A stretch of DNA of 64,000 bases from Rhodococcus wratislaviensis (GCF_900455735.1 NZ_UAUI01000005.1:62001-126000), one strand, 5' to 3'; positions 54,809-64,000 are shown, counted from the first letter of the stretch. Numbers and translations: made by a program. The notes: generated by a model not told the origin, from the sequence alone.

Positions 54809-56074
54809 ATGGGCTCGTTGTTCCGCAGATCCTTCGGCACCGCTGTACTCGGCTCGGTCCTCGCGCTGACTGCCGCCCTCGTGGGCGCAGGCACCTCCGC
54901 GGCACAACCGCCGTTGCTGTTGCCCCCCTTGCTGTCCCCACCCGCTGCCGACGCGATCTTCCCCGTCGCCGACCCGGACCCGTTCTACATCCAACCCGCG
55001 GACGTCGCCGACCATGCTCCGGGCGAAGTCCTGAAGATCCGCCAGCTGCCGCCGTCGTACTACTTCCCCGGTAGCGCGATGTGGGAGCTGTTGTTCCGGA
55101 CCACCGACTCCGAGGGCAGGCCGATCGCGGCGAACACCACATACGTGCTGCCCCCGAACCACGTCCCGGACGGTCCGCTGGTGTCGTACCAGCACATCAT
55201 CAATTCGCTGGGCAACAAGTGCAAGATCGTCACCGAGCTCTACACCACCGACCCGCTGCACCAGATCCGCGAAGCCGCCGGACTCAACATCGCACTCGCA
55301 CGCGGGTGGGCAGTGGCGCTGCCCGACCATCTGGGACCGAGGATGGCGTACGGCGCGGCGAAGCTCGGAGGCCAGATCACCCTCGACGGCATCCGCGCCG
55401 TCCAGCAGGTCCCCGAACTCCAGGTGCAGAACAGCAAGGTCGGACTGGGCGGATACTCCGGCGGCGGCATGGCCACGGCCTGGGCGGCGGCGCTGGCCCC
55501 GAGTTACGCCCCCGAACTGAACATCGTCGGCGCCGCCGAAGGCGGAACCCCGATGAACCTGGTGAAGATGGCGGAGGCGCTGGGCACCAACCCGCACCCC
55601 GCGTTCGGTCTCGCGATGGCCGCCGCGCTGGGGCTGGAACGCGAATACCCGGACCGCATCGACGTCAGCGGCCAGCTCAACGATCAGGGCCGCTGGATGA
55701 AGCAGATGATCGGCAACGGATGCACCAACGAGATCATGCTGTTCGGAATCGGGCGCAGCGCATCACAGATGACCGACAACAAGAACTTCATGGACGACCC
55801 GGAAGCGTGGAAGGTGATGGAGGAGAACAGCCTGGAGCTCTATCCGGGCGTGCCCACCACGCCGATCTTCGAATGGCACAGCCCGACCGACGCGCTGATC
55901 CCGGTCGATTCGATCGACACCACCCTGCGGCGGTACTGCGACGCGGGCACTCCGGTGCAGACGCTGCTCACTCCGACCCCCGACCACCTGTCGGCGGCGG
56001 CGCTGGGACTGCCCCAGGGGCTGGACTGGATGGACGCCCGGTTCCGCGGTGATCCCGCGCCGAGCACCTGCTGA
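54809..56074 (+). CDS. Secreted LIP-family lipase/esterase
   Basis: The 421-residue alpha/beta-hydrolase begins with a Sec signal peptide (about 32 residues, FGTAVLGSVLALTAALVGAG then cleavage near SAAQ). It carries the nucleophile motif GYSGGG with S217, a late aspartate in HSPTDALIP and a histidine in TPDHLS. Related secretory lipases of nocardioform bacteria hydrolyse triglycerides or esters outside the cell. The ATG at 54809 is chosen because the signal peptide then starts MGSLFRRSF; a GTG four codons earlier is in frame. The 120 bp upstream should hold its promoter. It ends the accessory block. Confidence 0.87.
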   Translation: MGSLFRRSFGTAVLGSVLALTAALVGAGTSAAQPPLLLPPLLSPPAADAIFPVADPDPFYIQPADVADHAPGEVLKIRQLPPSYYFPGSAMWELLFRTTDSEGRPIAANTTYVLPPNHVPDGPLVSYQHIINSLGNKCKIVTELYTTDPLHQIREAAGLNIALARGWAVALPDHLGPRMAYGAAKLGGQITLDGIRAVQQVPELQVQNSKVGLGGYSGGGMATAWAAALAPSYAPELNIVGAAEGGTPMNLVKMAEALGTNPHPAFGLAMAAALGLEREYPDRIDVSGQLNDQGRWMKQMIGNGCTNEIMLFGIGRSASQMTDNKNFMDDPEAWKVMEENSLELYPGVPTTPIFEWHSPTDALIPVDSIDTTLRRYCDAGTPVQTLLTPTPDHLSAAALGLPQGLDWMDARFRGDPAPSTC

Positions 56075-56087
56075 GGCGGCGGGGACG

Positions 56088-56396
56088 TCAGCCGGCCTGA
56101 TCGAACCGGTGCCGTGCGGCCGCGAGATCCACGCGGCCGTCCCGGATGGGAACACCCTCGAGTTCGAGTTTCGCGATCTGGCGGTGCGCGAGGTGCGGCG
56201 CCGGTCGTCCCGACGCGCCCAGCACCCGGTGCCAGGGGAGGTCGGCGGAGTCGGTACGCATGATCCAGCCGACCGTCCGCGCGCTGGACAGGCCTGCCGC
56301 CGAGGCGATGTCGCCGTAGGTGGCAACCCGGCCGGGCGGAATCGCCGCGACCAGCGCGCGGACCGCCTCGACCTGTTCCTCCGTCGTCGCGACCAT
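56088..56396 (-). CDS. Alkyltransferase-like (ATL) DNA-damage recognition protein
   Basis: The 102-residue protein has the DNA-binding domain of O6-alkylguanine-DNA alkyltransferase but tryptophan instead of the acceptor cysteine (PWHRV, W55). Such ATL proteins bind alkylated guanine and hand it to nucleotide excision repair without repairing it themselves. The helix-turn-helix with PPGRVATYGDIASAAGL is intact. A GTG one codon earlier is possible. It lies 10 bp after lipV and shares its transcript. In M. tuberculosis the equivalent is Rv3204. Confidence 0.88.
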   Translation of the reverse strand: MVATTEEQVEAVRALVAAIPPGRVATYGDIASAAGLSSARTVGWIMRTDSADLPWHRVLGASGRPAPHLAHRQIAKLELEGVPIRDGRVDLAAARHRFDQAG

Positions 56397-56406
56397 CACT
56401 CGACCA

Positions 56407-57192
56407 TCAGAGGAGCGTGCGGACGAGCTCGGCGACCTCGTCTGGCCGGGCCTGCGGCACCATGTGATCGCAGTCGAGGTCGACGGCAGTGAGGTTGTCG
56501 CCCAGATGGTCGGTGAGAGCCTTGCGGAACTCGGGTGTGACGTACGGCGGCTGCACCCTCGACGCCTGCACGAGGACGGTCGGCAGGTGCGCGGGCGGCA
56601 GGACGGCCTCGCGTGCGAGCTCGCCCCACGCCGTGACGACCGCCGGGGTGGACAGCCGCCAGTTCACCCGGCCGTTCGCCAGCGGCACCAGGTGTTCGGC
56701 GATCTCGTTCTCGAGGACCTCGCGTGCCACCTCACCCCACGAGCCGTGCACCTTCTCGGACCGGGCCTCTGCGACGTCGGTGTAGTCGGGGGAGGAGATG
56801 GTGAGATCCGCCACGGACTGCATCAGCTCGGGATCGAGTCCGATCGCGGGATCGAGCAGCACGAGTCCCCGGACGCGGTCGGGGACGGCCCGCGACAGAT
56901 GCAGTGCCAGGGCGCACCCGAACGAGTGGCCCACCACCAGGACCGGTCCCCGCGCGTGTGCGTCGAGTGTGTCGACGAGACTCGCGACGTGGGCCTCGAG
57001 ATTCCATGGCGGCGACCACGTGGAGCGGCCGTGCCCGAGCAGGTCGGGGGAGATCCAGCGGGCGTCCGGCAGCTGGTCGGTGGCCAGCGCCTCCCACCGT
57101 CTGCCATGACCGGTGAGTCCGTGCAGGGCGAGGATCTCCGTGCCGTCCTCGGCGCCGAACAGGTACGTATTCAGTGCTGACACGTGACCCAT
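56407..57192 (-). CDS. lipV: Alpha/beta-hydrolase LipV
   Basis: This 261-residue cytoplasmic esterase/lipase-like hydrolase has the nucleophile motif VVGHSFG (S90), the oxyanion-side LHGLTGHGRRW and PDLLGHGRSTW. The late CDHMVPQ supplies the catalytic histidine. The sequence follows the Rv3203 (LipV) pattern closely, including DPAIGLDPEL and SSPDYTDVAEARSEK. The ATG at 57192 is chosen because the upstream extension is unlike the family. It diverges from adnA with 56 bp between the starts. The natural ester substrate is not known. Confidence 0.87.
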   Translation of the reverse strand: MGHVSALNTYLFGAEDGTEILALHGLTGHGRRWEALATDQLPDARWISPDLLGHGRSTWSPPWNLEAHVASLVDTLDAHARGPVLVVGHSFGCALALHLSRAVPDRVRGLVLLDPAIGLDPELMQSVADLTISSPDYTDVAEARSEKVHGSWGEVAREVLENEIAEHLVPLANGRVNWRLSTPAVVTAWGELAREAVLPPAHLPTVLVQASRVQPPYVTPEFRKALTDHLGDNLTAVDLDCDHMVPQARPDEVAELVRTLL

Positions 57193-57248
57193 GATGCCGG
57201 ATCGGGTCGCCGTACGAGATGTCGGACCGTTCTGGTGGAATGCCACCC

Positions 57249-60200
57249 ATGACGGAATCGGCGGTGCGCACCAGGACGTCGGTTCCCCGTGCTCGGCTCG
57301 TGCACCGCCGGAACCCGGTCCGCGAGGCGCGGGTGTGGGACGACGCCACGCAGCGGGTCCTCACCGCGCCGCCCCTCGGCCTGGGCTGGAATCCCTGGCA
57401 GGTGCTCGGCGGCCCCGGAACGGGAAAGACGTCGCTTCTCGTCGACGTCGCGGTGGACCGGATCGCCGGTGGCGAAGACCCGGAGTCGGTGCTCGTCCTG
57501 ACGCAGTCGAAGCGAGCGGCGGGCCGGGTCCGCGAAGAGGTCACCGGCGCCCTCGTCGGCCATGACGAACACCACGGCCCCCGCGCCACGCGCGAACCGC
57601 TCGTGCGCACTGTCCACTCCTACGCCTTCGCGGTGCTGAGACTGCAGGCCGCCGCCCACGGAAATCCGCCGCCGCGCCTCATCACCGGCGCCGAACAGGA
57701 CGCCGTGCTGCGCGAGATGCTGCACGGCGACATCGCGGACGGCGGTGAGATGTGGCCCGAACGGCTGCGTCCAGCACTGGCACTGGGCGGCTTCGCCGTC
57801 GAGCTGCGCGACCTCATGCTGCGTTCGAGCGAGCGGGGCCTCGGCCCCGAAGACCTGATCAAGCTGGGGCAACGTCACGCCCGTCCCGAGTGGGTGGCGG
57901 CGGGAATGTTCGCCGCCCGGTACGAGCACGGCATGCTGCTGCGCGGTGCCGTCGGGGTCGAGGCCCCCGAGGCCACGGCGCCTGCGCTCGACGCCGCCGA
58001 ACTCATCGGCGCGGCCCTCACCGCGTTCGCCACCGACCCGGACCTACTGCGCACCGAGCGTGCCCGGGTGCGGCACCTGCTCGTCGACGACGCCCAGCAC
58101 CTCGATCCGCAAGCCGCGGAACTCGTCCGGCTCGTCGGCACCGGTACCCGCACCACGGTCGTCGCCGGCGACCCGGACCAGTCGATCTACGGCTTCCGCG
58201 GGGCCGATCCGACGTTCCTCGCCGAGCTGGCCGACAAGGGCGATCCCCGGCAGGTGTTGCTACCGGTCAACTTTCGTAGTTCGACGGAGGTCGCGGCCAC
58301 GGCGGCCCGGATCACGTCCCGGCTTCCGGGGCATCTGCCGCACCGGATCTGGAGCCCGGCGCAGGACGGCGGACGAACCTCGGTCCGGGTGCTGAGCACG
58401 GCGGCGAAGGAGGCCGCGCTCATCGCCGACACCCTGCGTCGCGCCCACCTCCTCGACGGGGTGCCGTGGTCGGAGATGGCGGTGATCGTGCGCTCGGTTC
58501 CGCGGGCCCTGGCGCCGCTGCGTCGCGCCCTGCTGGGTGCGGGTGTGCCCGTCACCACCGCGGCATCCGAGTTGCCGCTGGCCCGTCAACACGGGGTGTC
58601 GGGACTGATGCTGGTGCTGCGGGCACTGTCGGGGCAGGAATTCACGGGCGAGGACGCACTCGCTCTGCTCGCCGGCCCGGTCGGCGGCGCAGAACCCGTG
58701 GCGCTCCGGCGTCTACGCCGGGGCCTGCGGCGCGCCGAGCTGGCGTCCGGCGGCGATCGCGACTCGGCGGAGCTCCTTCGTCTCGTGCTGGTGGGCGAGA
58801 CCGACAGCACCCGCAGGGTCACCGCCAAATTGACCGACGTCGAAGCGGCATCCCTGAACCGGGTGCTGTCCGTGCTGCGCAAGGCGAAGGTGCCTCTGGA
58901 CCGCGGGCGCGGCATCGAGGACGTGCTGTGGGCGGCATGGCAGGCCACCGGACTCGAACGCCGCTGGTCGGCGGCCTCCGCTCGCGGGGGGCCGATCGGG
59001 GCACAGGCCGACCGCGACCTCGACGCCGTGGTCGCCCTGTTCGACGCGGCGGCGAGTTACGTCGACCGCCTCCCGCGCGCGCAGCTCGCCGGGTTCGTCG
59101 ACTATCTGACCGGGCAGGCCATTCCCACCACCCGGAACGTCTCCGCGGTCCCGGTCGACGCCGTCTCGGTGCTCAGCGCCCACTCGGCTGCCGGCCGTGA
59201 ATGGGACGTCGTCGCGGTCGCGGGTGTGCAGGAAGGGCTGTGGCCGAGTCTGCGGGCCCGCGGCAGCCTGCTCGGCACCGAGGCGCTGATCGACCTGACG
59301 GCGGGAGTGTCCGACGGCAGCGAGACGGCCGCCGACCGGATGTCGCGCACCGCACCGCTCTTGGCCGAGGAACGCAGGCTGTTCCTCGTGGCGTGCAGCC
59401 GGGCGAGGCGGAGTCTGCTCGTCACCGCGGTCGACTCCGCCAGCGGCGACGCCGATCTCGTTCACTCCCGTTTCGTCGACGAACTGCTCGCCGGAGACCA
59501 GGATGCGGACGTCGAGGAGGCAGTCGTGCAGGCGGAGGATCCGGCGACCCGGGTCCTGGCCCTCCCTGCCCTCGTCGCAGAATTGCGCAGCGTCGTCTGC
59601 GATCCGGACGTCGCGGAATCCGACCCCGACCGGCAGGAACGTGCGGCGCGCCAGCTCGCCCGGCTCGCCGACGCCGGAGTGCGCGGCGCACACCCGGACC
59701 AGTGGTACGGCACAGCCGAACCGAGCACCGGCGTGGCGTTGTGGAACGAGGAGGGCGGACCGGTGTCGCTGTCGCCGTCCACCATCGACCTGCTCAACAC
59801 GTGCCCGCTGCGGTGGTTGCTCGAACGGCACGGCGGGACGGACGGCGACAACACCCACGCCATCGCCGGAACGCTCGTGCACACGCTGGTGCAGGCGCTC
59901 GCCGGGCGGATCCCGGCCGATCAGGTGGAACGCGCGCTCGAGAACGCCTGGGAGTCGATCGATCTGGGATCTCAGTGGTACTCGCGGCGCGAACTCGACC
60001 GGACCCGGGACATGCTCGCCACCTTCACTTCCTGGCTGGGTAACACCCGGTCCGAACTCACCGAGGTCGGTGTCGAGGTGGCAGTCGACGGCGTCCTGGA
60101 ACCGCGGGAAGAGGGTTCCCCGACGATCCGGCTGCGGGGGCGGATCGACCGGCTCGAGCGCGATGCCGAGGGCAGGCCCGTCATCGTCGACGTGAAGACC

Positions 60201-60545
60201 GCCCGCACGCCGGTCACCAAGGACGACGCCCAGCAGCACGCCCAGCTGGCGGCGTACCAGGTGGCGGCGGCGACCGGTGCGATCGACGGGGAGCCGGCGT
60301 CGAAACCCGGTGGGGCGCGGCTGGTCTTCGTCGCCAAACCACACAAGAAGGAAGGCGCGACCCAGCGGGTGCAGGCACCGCTGTCGGACGAGGACCTCGA
60401 GACGTGGCTCGCGGTCATCCACGCGGCAGCGGCGGCCACCAAGGGGCCTGAGTTCCTCGCCCGCGTCAACGACGGTTGCCGGCACTGCCCGGTGCGCACG
60501 AGTTGCCCCGCGCACGACGAGGGACGGCAGGTGACGTCGGAATGA
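57249..60545 (+). CDS. adnA: AdnA subunit of the AdnAB helicase-nuclease
   Basis: The 1098-residue UvrD-like motor with a RecB-like nuclease resects DNA double-strand breaks together with AdnB. The motor has GGPGTGKTS (54-62) and motif II VDDAQH (D280-D281), where the catalytic glutamate is replaced by aspartate. The nuclease motif is D981-V-K983 followed by QLAAYQ. Four cysteines (C852, C1077, C1080, C1086) are placed as in Fe-S nucleases of the AddB/AdnA type. The ATG at 57249 is the best start before the motor. Its stop overlaps the adnB start. It is the Rv3202c equivalent. Confidence 0.93.
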   Translation: MTESAVRTRTSVPRARLVHRRNPVREARVWDDATQRVLTAPPLGLGWNPWQVLGGPGTGKTSLLVDVAVDRIAGGEDPESVLVLTQSKRAAGRVREEVTGALVGHDEHHGPRATREPLVRTVHSYAFAVLRLQAAAHGNPPPRLITGAEQDAVLREMLHGDIADGGEMWPERLRPALALGGFAVELRDLMLRSSERGLGPEDLIKLGQRHARPEWVAAGMFAARYEHGMLLRGAVGVEAPEATAPALDAAELIGAALTAFATDPDLLRTERARVRHLLVDDAQHLDPQAAELVRLVGTGTRTTVVAGDPDQSIYGFRGADPTFLAELADKGDPRQVLLPVNFRSSTEVAATAARITSRLPGHLPHRIWSPAQDGGRTSVRVLSTAAKEAALIADTLRRAHLLDGVPWSEMAVIVRSVPRALAPLRRALLGAGVPVTTAASELPLARQHGVSGLMLVLRALSGQEFTGEDALALLAGPVGGAEPVALRRLRRGLRRAELASGGDRDSAELLRLVLVGETDSTRRVTAKLTDVEAASLNRVLSVLRKAKVPLDRGRGIEDVLWAAWQATGLERRWSAASARGGPIGAQADRDLDAVVALFDAAASYVDRLPRAQLAGFVDYLTGQAIPTTRNVSAVPVDAVSVLSAHSAAGREWDVVAVAGVQEGLWPSLRARGSLLGTEALIDLTAGVSDGSETAADRMSRTAPLLAEERRLFLVACSRARRSLLVTAVDSASGDADLVHSRFVDELLAGDQDADVEEAVVQAEDPATRVLALPALVAELRSVVCDPDVAESDPDRQERAARQLARLADAGVRGAHPDQWYGTAEPSTGVALWNEEGGPVSLSPSTIDLLNTCPLRWLLERHGGTDGDNTHAIAGTLVHTLVQALAGRIPADQVERALENAWESIDLGSQWYSRRELDRTRDMLATFTSWLGNTRSELTEVGVEVAVDGVLEPREEGSPTIRLRGRIDRLERDAEGRPVIVDVKTARTPVTKDDAQQHAQLAAYQVAAATGAIDGEPASKPGGARLVFVAKPHKKEGATQRVQAPLSDEDLETWLAVIHAAAAATKGPEFLARVNDGCRHCPVRTSCPAHDEGRQVTSE

Positions 60546-63500
60546 CGATCCGTATCGACCCGGTGGAACTCGCCCTCGGCCTGGGTCAGCACCCACCGAC
60601 CCCGGAGCAGGCCGCCGTCATCGCGGCACCCCTCGGCCCGACCCTCGTCGTCGCGGGGGCAGGCGCGGGCAAGACCGAGACGATGGCGGCCCGCGTCGTG
60701 TGGCTGGTGGCCAACGGTGTCGTCGACCCCGAGGCGGTGCTGGGGCTGACGTTCACCCGCAAGGCGGCGCAGCAGCTGACCGCCCGGATCAGGAAACGCC
60801 TTGCCCGGCTGGCGGGTTCGGACCTGCTCCGCAGGGTCGACCCGAGCGGCGACCTGCGATCGCGAATCCTCGCGGGCGAACCGGAAGTCAGCACCTACCA
60901 CTCCTACGCCGGACGACTGCTGTCCGAGCACGGGCTGCTGCTGCCCATCGAACCCTCGGCGACGCTCCTGTCGGAGACGGAACTGTGGCAGCTGGCGCAC
61001 CGGGTGGTCAGCTCGTGGGACGGCGACCTCGACACCGACCGGAATCCGGCGTCCGTCACCGAAGCCGTGCTCGCATTGTCGGGGCAGCTGGCCGAGCACC
61101 TCGTCGAACCGGACGATCTGCGGGAGGCGCACACCGAGCTCGACAAGCTCGTCCACACCCTGCCCGCCGGACCGCGGCAGCGCGGCGGCCCCGGCAAGGA
61201 ACTGCTCGACATCCTCGACACCCAGCACCGGCGGGTGGAGCTCCTACCACTGGTGCAGCGTCTCTCGGACACTCTGCGCCGCGAAGGTGCGCTCGACTTC
61301 GGCAGCCAGATGTCGCTGGCGGCACGGGTCGCCGCGGACCACCCCGAGGTTGGAGTCGCCGAGCGCACACGCTTCCGGGTGGTGCTGCTCGACGAGTACC
61401 AGGACACGGGACACTCGCAGCGGGTGCTGCTGTCGTCCCTGTTCGGCGGCGGTCTCGACGGCGAACTCGCGCTCACCGCGGTGGGCGACCCCATGCAGTC
61501 GATCTACGGCTGGCGTGGTGCCTCGGCGGCCAACCTACCGCGCTTCGCCACGGATTTCCCGCTGACGAACGGAGATCCGGGGCCGACGCTGGAACTGCTC
61601 ACGAGCTGGCGCAACCCGCCGGAGGCCCTGGCCCTGGCCAACATGGCGTCGGCGTCCCTGCGTGAGCGGGGCGTGTCGGTCAGCACCCTGCGGGCGCGAC
61701 CACAGGCCGTCCCGGGTGATGTGCGGCTGGCCCTCACCGGTGACGTCGTGCAGGAACGCGCATGGGTGGCCGACCGCATCGCCGAACAGTACGCGAACGC
61801 CACGAGCCGGGGCGAGGACCCACCGACCGCCGCGGTGCTGATCCGCCGCAACGCGGACGCCGCACCGATCGCGGAGGTCCTGCGGTCCCGGGGTCTGCCG
61901 GTCGAAGTGGTCGGTCTCGGCGGGCTGCTCCACACCCCCGAGGTGGCCGACGTCATCGCGATGCTCCGGGTGGTCGCCGACCCGATGGCGGGCAGTGCCG
62001 CCGTGCGGATGCTGACCGGGGCGAGATGGCAGATCGGGGCCGCCGATCTGACGGCGCTGTCGCGGCGAGCCTCCGAACTGGCCATCGGAACCGGCTACGG
62101 CACCACCGGCGCCGTCACCGATTCGACCGCTCTGGCCGACGCCGTCGGCGAGGCGCTGCCCGGTGAACACGCGGAGCAGGCCGGGCTGGCAGACGCTCTG
62201 GCGGATCCCGGTCCTGCCGAACGCTATTCGCAGGTCGGCTACGCACGGATCACCGCCGTCGCGGCGGAGTTGGCGTCTCTGCGTGAGCGAATCGGGCAGC
62301 CACTCACCGAGCTGGTGGCCGAGGTGGAACGGACGCTGGGTATCGGCATCGAAGCGCAGGCGCGGACGCGGCGGTCGGCGCGGGGAAGTGCGGGCCGCGA
62401 ACATCTCGACGCCTTCGCCGACGTCGTCGCCGGGTACGCGAGCCGCACGTCGGCCACCGTCACCGGACTGCTCGCGTTCCTGTCGGCCGCGGAGTCGGTC
62501 GAAAAGGGTTTGGCGCCGGGTGAAGTCGAGGTGGACCCGCATCGCGTGCAGGTGCTGACGGTGCACTCGGCGAAGGGGCTGGAGTGGGAAGTGGTGGCGG
62601 TACCGCACCTCACGGCCGGGGTCTTTCCGTCGCGGACGGCGTCCGGGTCCTGGCTCGGTGCCGTCGGTGAACTGCCACCCTCGCTGCGCGGAGATCGTGC
62701 GCGGCCGGGGGAGTCGGCCGACGGCGTGCCCGTTCTCGACCTCGAGAACCTGTACGACCGGAAGGACCTCGAGGAGGCCGTGAAGGCGCACAAGGCGGCG
62801 CTGGCCGCGCGCAAACTCGACGAGGACCGCCGGCTGTTCTACGTTGCACTCACTCGTACCGAACGGGTGCTGTTCGCTTCGGGTCACCACTGGGCAGAAT
62901 CTGGAACCGAGCCCAAGGGTCCCTCCGAGTTCCTCACCGAACTGCGCGACACGGTGACCGACGAAGAGCACGAGGGAATCGGGATCGTCGACATCTGGGC
63001 GCCCGCACCCGAACCCGAGGAGCAGAACCCGCTGACCAGCACCCCCAAGTCGGCTGTGTGGCCGCGGGATCCGCTCGGCCTCCGCCGGGAGTCGGTCGAG
63101 CGGGGCGCGGCGTTGGTCGTCGCGGCGCTGAAGGGTGCCGGCGAGCCGGCACCGGCCGGCGAGGACGACGATCCCGAGAACTGGGCCGCCGACGTCGACG
63201 CCCTTCTCGCGGAGCGGGAAGCGCGGGCCAATGCGCGCACCGAGGTGGTGTTACCCGGTCAGTTGTCGGTGAGCCAGCTCGTCGAACTCGAAGCCGACCC
63301 GGACGCCTTGGCCGCCAGGCTGCGGCGTCCGCTGCCGTACCCGCCGAATCCGCTGGCCCGCCGCGGTACCGCATTCCATGCCTGGGTGGAGCGCCGCTTC
63401 GGGGCCACCCGGCTGCTCGACCTCGACGAGCTGCCCGGTGCCGCCGACACGGGTGCGGGCCCCGACACCGACCTCGCGACCTTGCAGGACGCGTTCCTGC

Positions 63501-63889
63501 GCTCGTCCTGGGCGGACCGCAACCCGACCGAGGTGGAGGTGCCGTTCGAGACGTCGGTGGCGGGGACGGTGCTGCGCGGCCGGATCGACGCGGTGTTCAC
63601 CGACCCCGACGGCGGGTGGACGGTGATCGACTGGAAGACCGGCGCCGAGCCGAGCGCGGCCAACGAGAAGGCCGTCGTGATGCAGCTGGCCGCGTACCGG
63701 CTGGCGTGGGCCGAGCTGATGGACGTTCCGATCGAGCGGGTGCGCGCCGCGTTCCACTACGTGCGGACCGGACGGACGATCGCGCCGGAACACCTGCCCG
63801 ACGCCGACGCACTCGCCCGTCTCCTCCGTTCCGCCGGTTCTCCCGAGGAGGAGGTCAGGCCTGACGCCGAGCCTTCAGTGACTCGGTGA
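60542..63889 (+). CDS. adnB: AdnB subunit of the AdnAB helicase-nuclease
   Basis: The 1115-residue second subunit has a complete UvrD-type motor: AGAGAGKT (38-45), LDEYQDTGHSQ (D284-E285), GDPMQSIYGWRG, and VHSAKGLEWEVV in the second half. The C-terminal nuclease has D1030-W-K1032 followed by QLAAYRLAW. No cysteine cluster is present, in contrast to AdnA. In mycobacteria AdnB is the leading motor. The ATG overlaps the adnA stop (ATGA), so both subunits are translated from one mRNA. The 3' end overlaps the convergent DoxX-like gene by 35 bp. It is the Rv3201c equivalent. Confidence 0.93.
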   Translation: MTIRIDPVELALGLGQHPPTPEQAAVIAAPLGPTLVVAGAGAGKTETMAARVVWLVANGVVDPEAVLGLTFTRKAAQQLTARIRKRLARLAGSDLLRRVDPSGDLRSRILAGEPEVSTYHSYAGRLLSEHGLLLPIEPSATLLSETELWQLAHRVVSSWDGDLDTDRNPASVTEAVLALSGQLAEHLVEPDDLREAHTELDKLVHTLPAGPRQRGGPGKELLDILDTQHRRVELLPLVQRLSDTLRREGALDFGSQMSLAARVAADHPEVGVAERTRFRVVLLDEYQDTGHSQRVLLSSLFGGGLDGELALTAVGDPMQSIYGWRGASAANLPRFATDFPLTNGDPGPTLELLTSWRNPPEALALANMASASLRERGVSVSTLRARPQAVPGDVRLALTGDVVQERAWVADRIAEQYANATSRGEDPPTAAVLIRRNADAAPIAEVLRSRGLPVEVVGLGGLLHTPEVADVIAMLRVVADPMAGSAAVRMLTGARWQIGAADLTALSRRASELAIGTGYGTTGAVTDSTALADAVGEALPGEHAEQAGLADALADPGPAERYSQVGYARITAVAAELASLRERIGQPLTELVAEVERTLGIGIEAQARTRRSARGSAGREHLDAFADVVAGYASRTSATVTGLLAFLSAAESVEKGLAPGEVEVDPHRVQVLTVHSAKGLEWEVVAVPHLTAGVFPSRTASGSWLGAVGELPPSLRGDRARPGESADGVPVLDLENLYDRKDLEEAVKAHKAALAARKLDEDRRLFYVALTRTERVLFASGHHWAESGTEPKGPSEFLTELRDTVTDEEHEGIGIVDIWAPAPEPEEQNPLTSTPKSAVWPRDPLGLRRESVERGAALVVAALKGAGEPAPAGEDDDPENWAADVDALLAEREARANARTEVVLPGQLSVSQLVELEADPDALAARLRRPLPYPPNPLARRGTAFHAWVERRFGATRLLDLDELPGAADTGAGPDTDLATLQDAFLRSSWADRNPTEVEVPFETSVAGTVLRGRIDAVFTDPDGGWTVIDWKTGAEPSAANEKAVVMQLAAYRLAWAELMDVPIERVRAAFHYVRTGRTIAPEHLPDADALARLLRSAGSPEEEVRPDAEPSVTR

Positions 63890-64000
63890 CCAACGGGATC
63901 TGCAGCGGAAGGCGCAGCAGCACACCGGCTTTCTGCACGTTCGTCGTCTTGGAGCTCTTCAGCCAGTCCACCGCCATGTTGACGTTGGCAGGGAAGACGG
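63855..64000 (-). CDS. DoxX-like membrane protein, C-terminal part
   Basis: Only the last 48 codons are inside the window. The visible end includes VFPANVNMAVDWL and GVLLRLPLQIPLV, an arrangement typical of the last region of DoxX-family proteins. The stop lies inside the end of adnB. The identification rests on this short piece only. Confidence 0.55.
   Translation of the reverse strand, partial: VFPANVNMAVDWLKSSKTTNVQKAGVLLRLPLQIPLVTESLKARRQA

Overview
The window reads as chromosomal DNA of a mycolic-acid actinobacterium, most likely Rhodococcus or a close relative. It is GC-rich, with many GTG starts, and from end to end it carries a gene order I recall from Mycobacterium tuberculosis (roughly Rv3253c down to Rv3201c). 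All identifications come from reading the sequence and from remembered family features; no database search was run.

Left part (1-20,400). An amino-acid permease, an AlkX-type TetR regulator, sahH, a thymidylate kinase, the mtrA-mtrB-lpqB envelope/cell-cycle signalling operon, a ComF-type phosphoribosyltransferase, a long-form hibernation factor and secA1 come first. A small HAD protein, a WS/DGAT acyltransferase, a flavin/2Fe-2S reductase and two tandem DesA3-type acyl-CoA desaturases follow. The reductase operon and the second desaturase share five copies of a 14-bp dyad, YTAC-N6-GTAR, and so look like one lipid-desaturation regulon. The alkB-rubA-rubB genes that normally lie between the permease and alkX are absent.

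Middle part (20,400-42,900). This holds rsgA, aroA, an SRAP protein, a YbaK-type deacylase, sigH-rshA with a SigH-type autopromoter, the 24-residue ribosomal protein bL37, a biotinyl carrier protein, the PdtaS sensor kinase, whiB1 with a CRP-like site, a lipid-kinase-like gene, gpm2 and an orphan parA. An accessory block (SDR, quinone reductase, GlxA-like AraC regulator, glyoxalase; 31,090-34,313) comes next. The conserved order then resumes with an Rv3212-like propeller, rhlE, a ferritin-like protein, TB9.4, a TetR regulator, a DUF3152 protein, moeZ and a kinase-like protein.

Right part (42,900-64,000). A 13-kb accessory block holds a FadR-type regulator divergent from a CynX-type transporter, then narK-nirB-nirD, a HemD/winged-helix protein and a sirohydrochlorin chelatase. 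These form a nitrate/nitrite assimilation unit with its own siroheme functions and a GlnR-like box. A convergent mobA-moeA fusion, a MocR regulator and a secreted lipase follow. The end returns to the conserved order: an alkyltransferase-like protein, lipV, the AdnA-AdnB helicase-nuclease and the 3' end of a DoxX-like gene.

I saw no tRNA, rRNA, CRISPR array, insertion sequence or prophage. The most rewarding places for follow-up are the desaturase operators, the overlapping divergent promoters at 43,569-43,597, the KstR-like site at 31,930, the MocR intergenic region with a possible 41-residue membrane protein, and the SigH promoter and start region.
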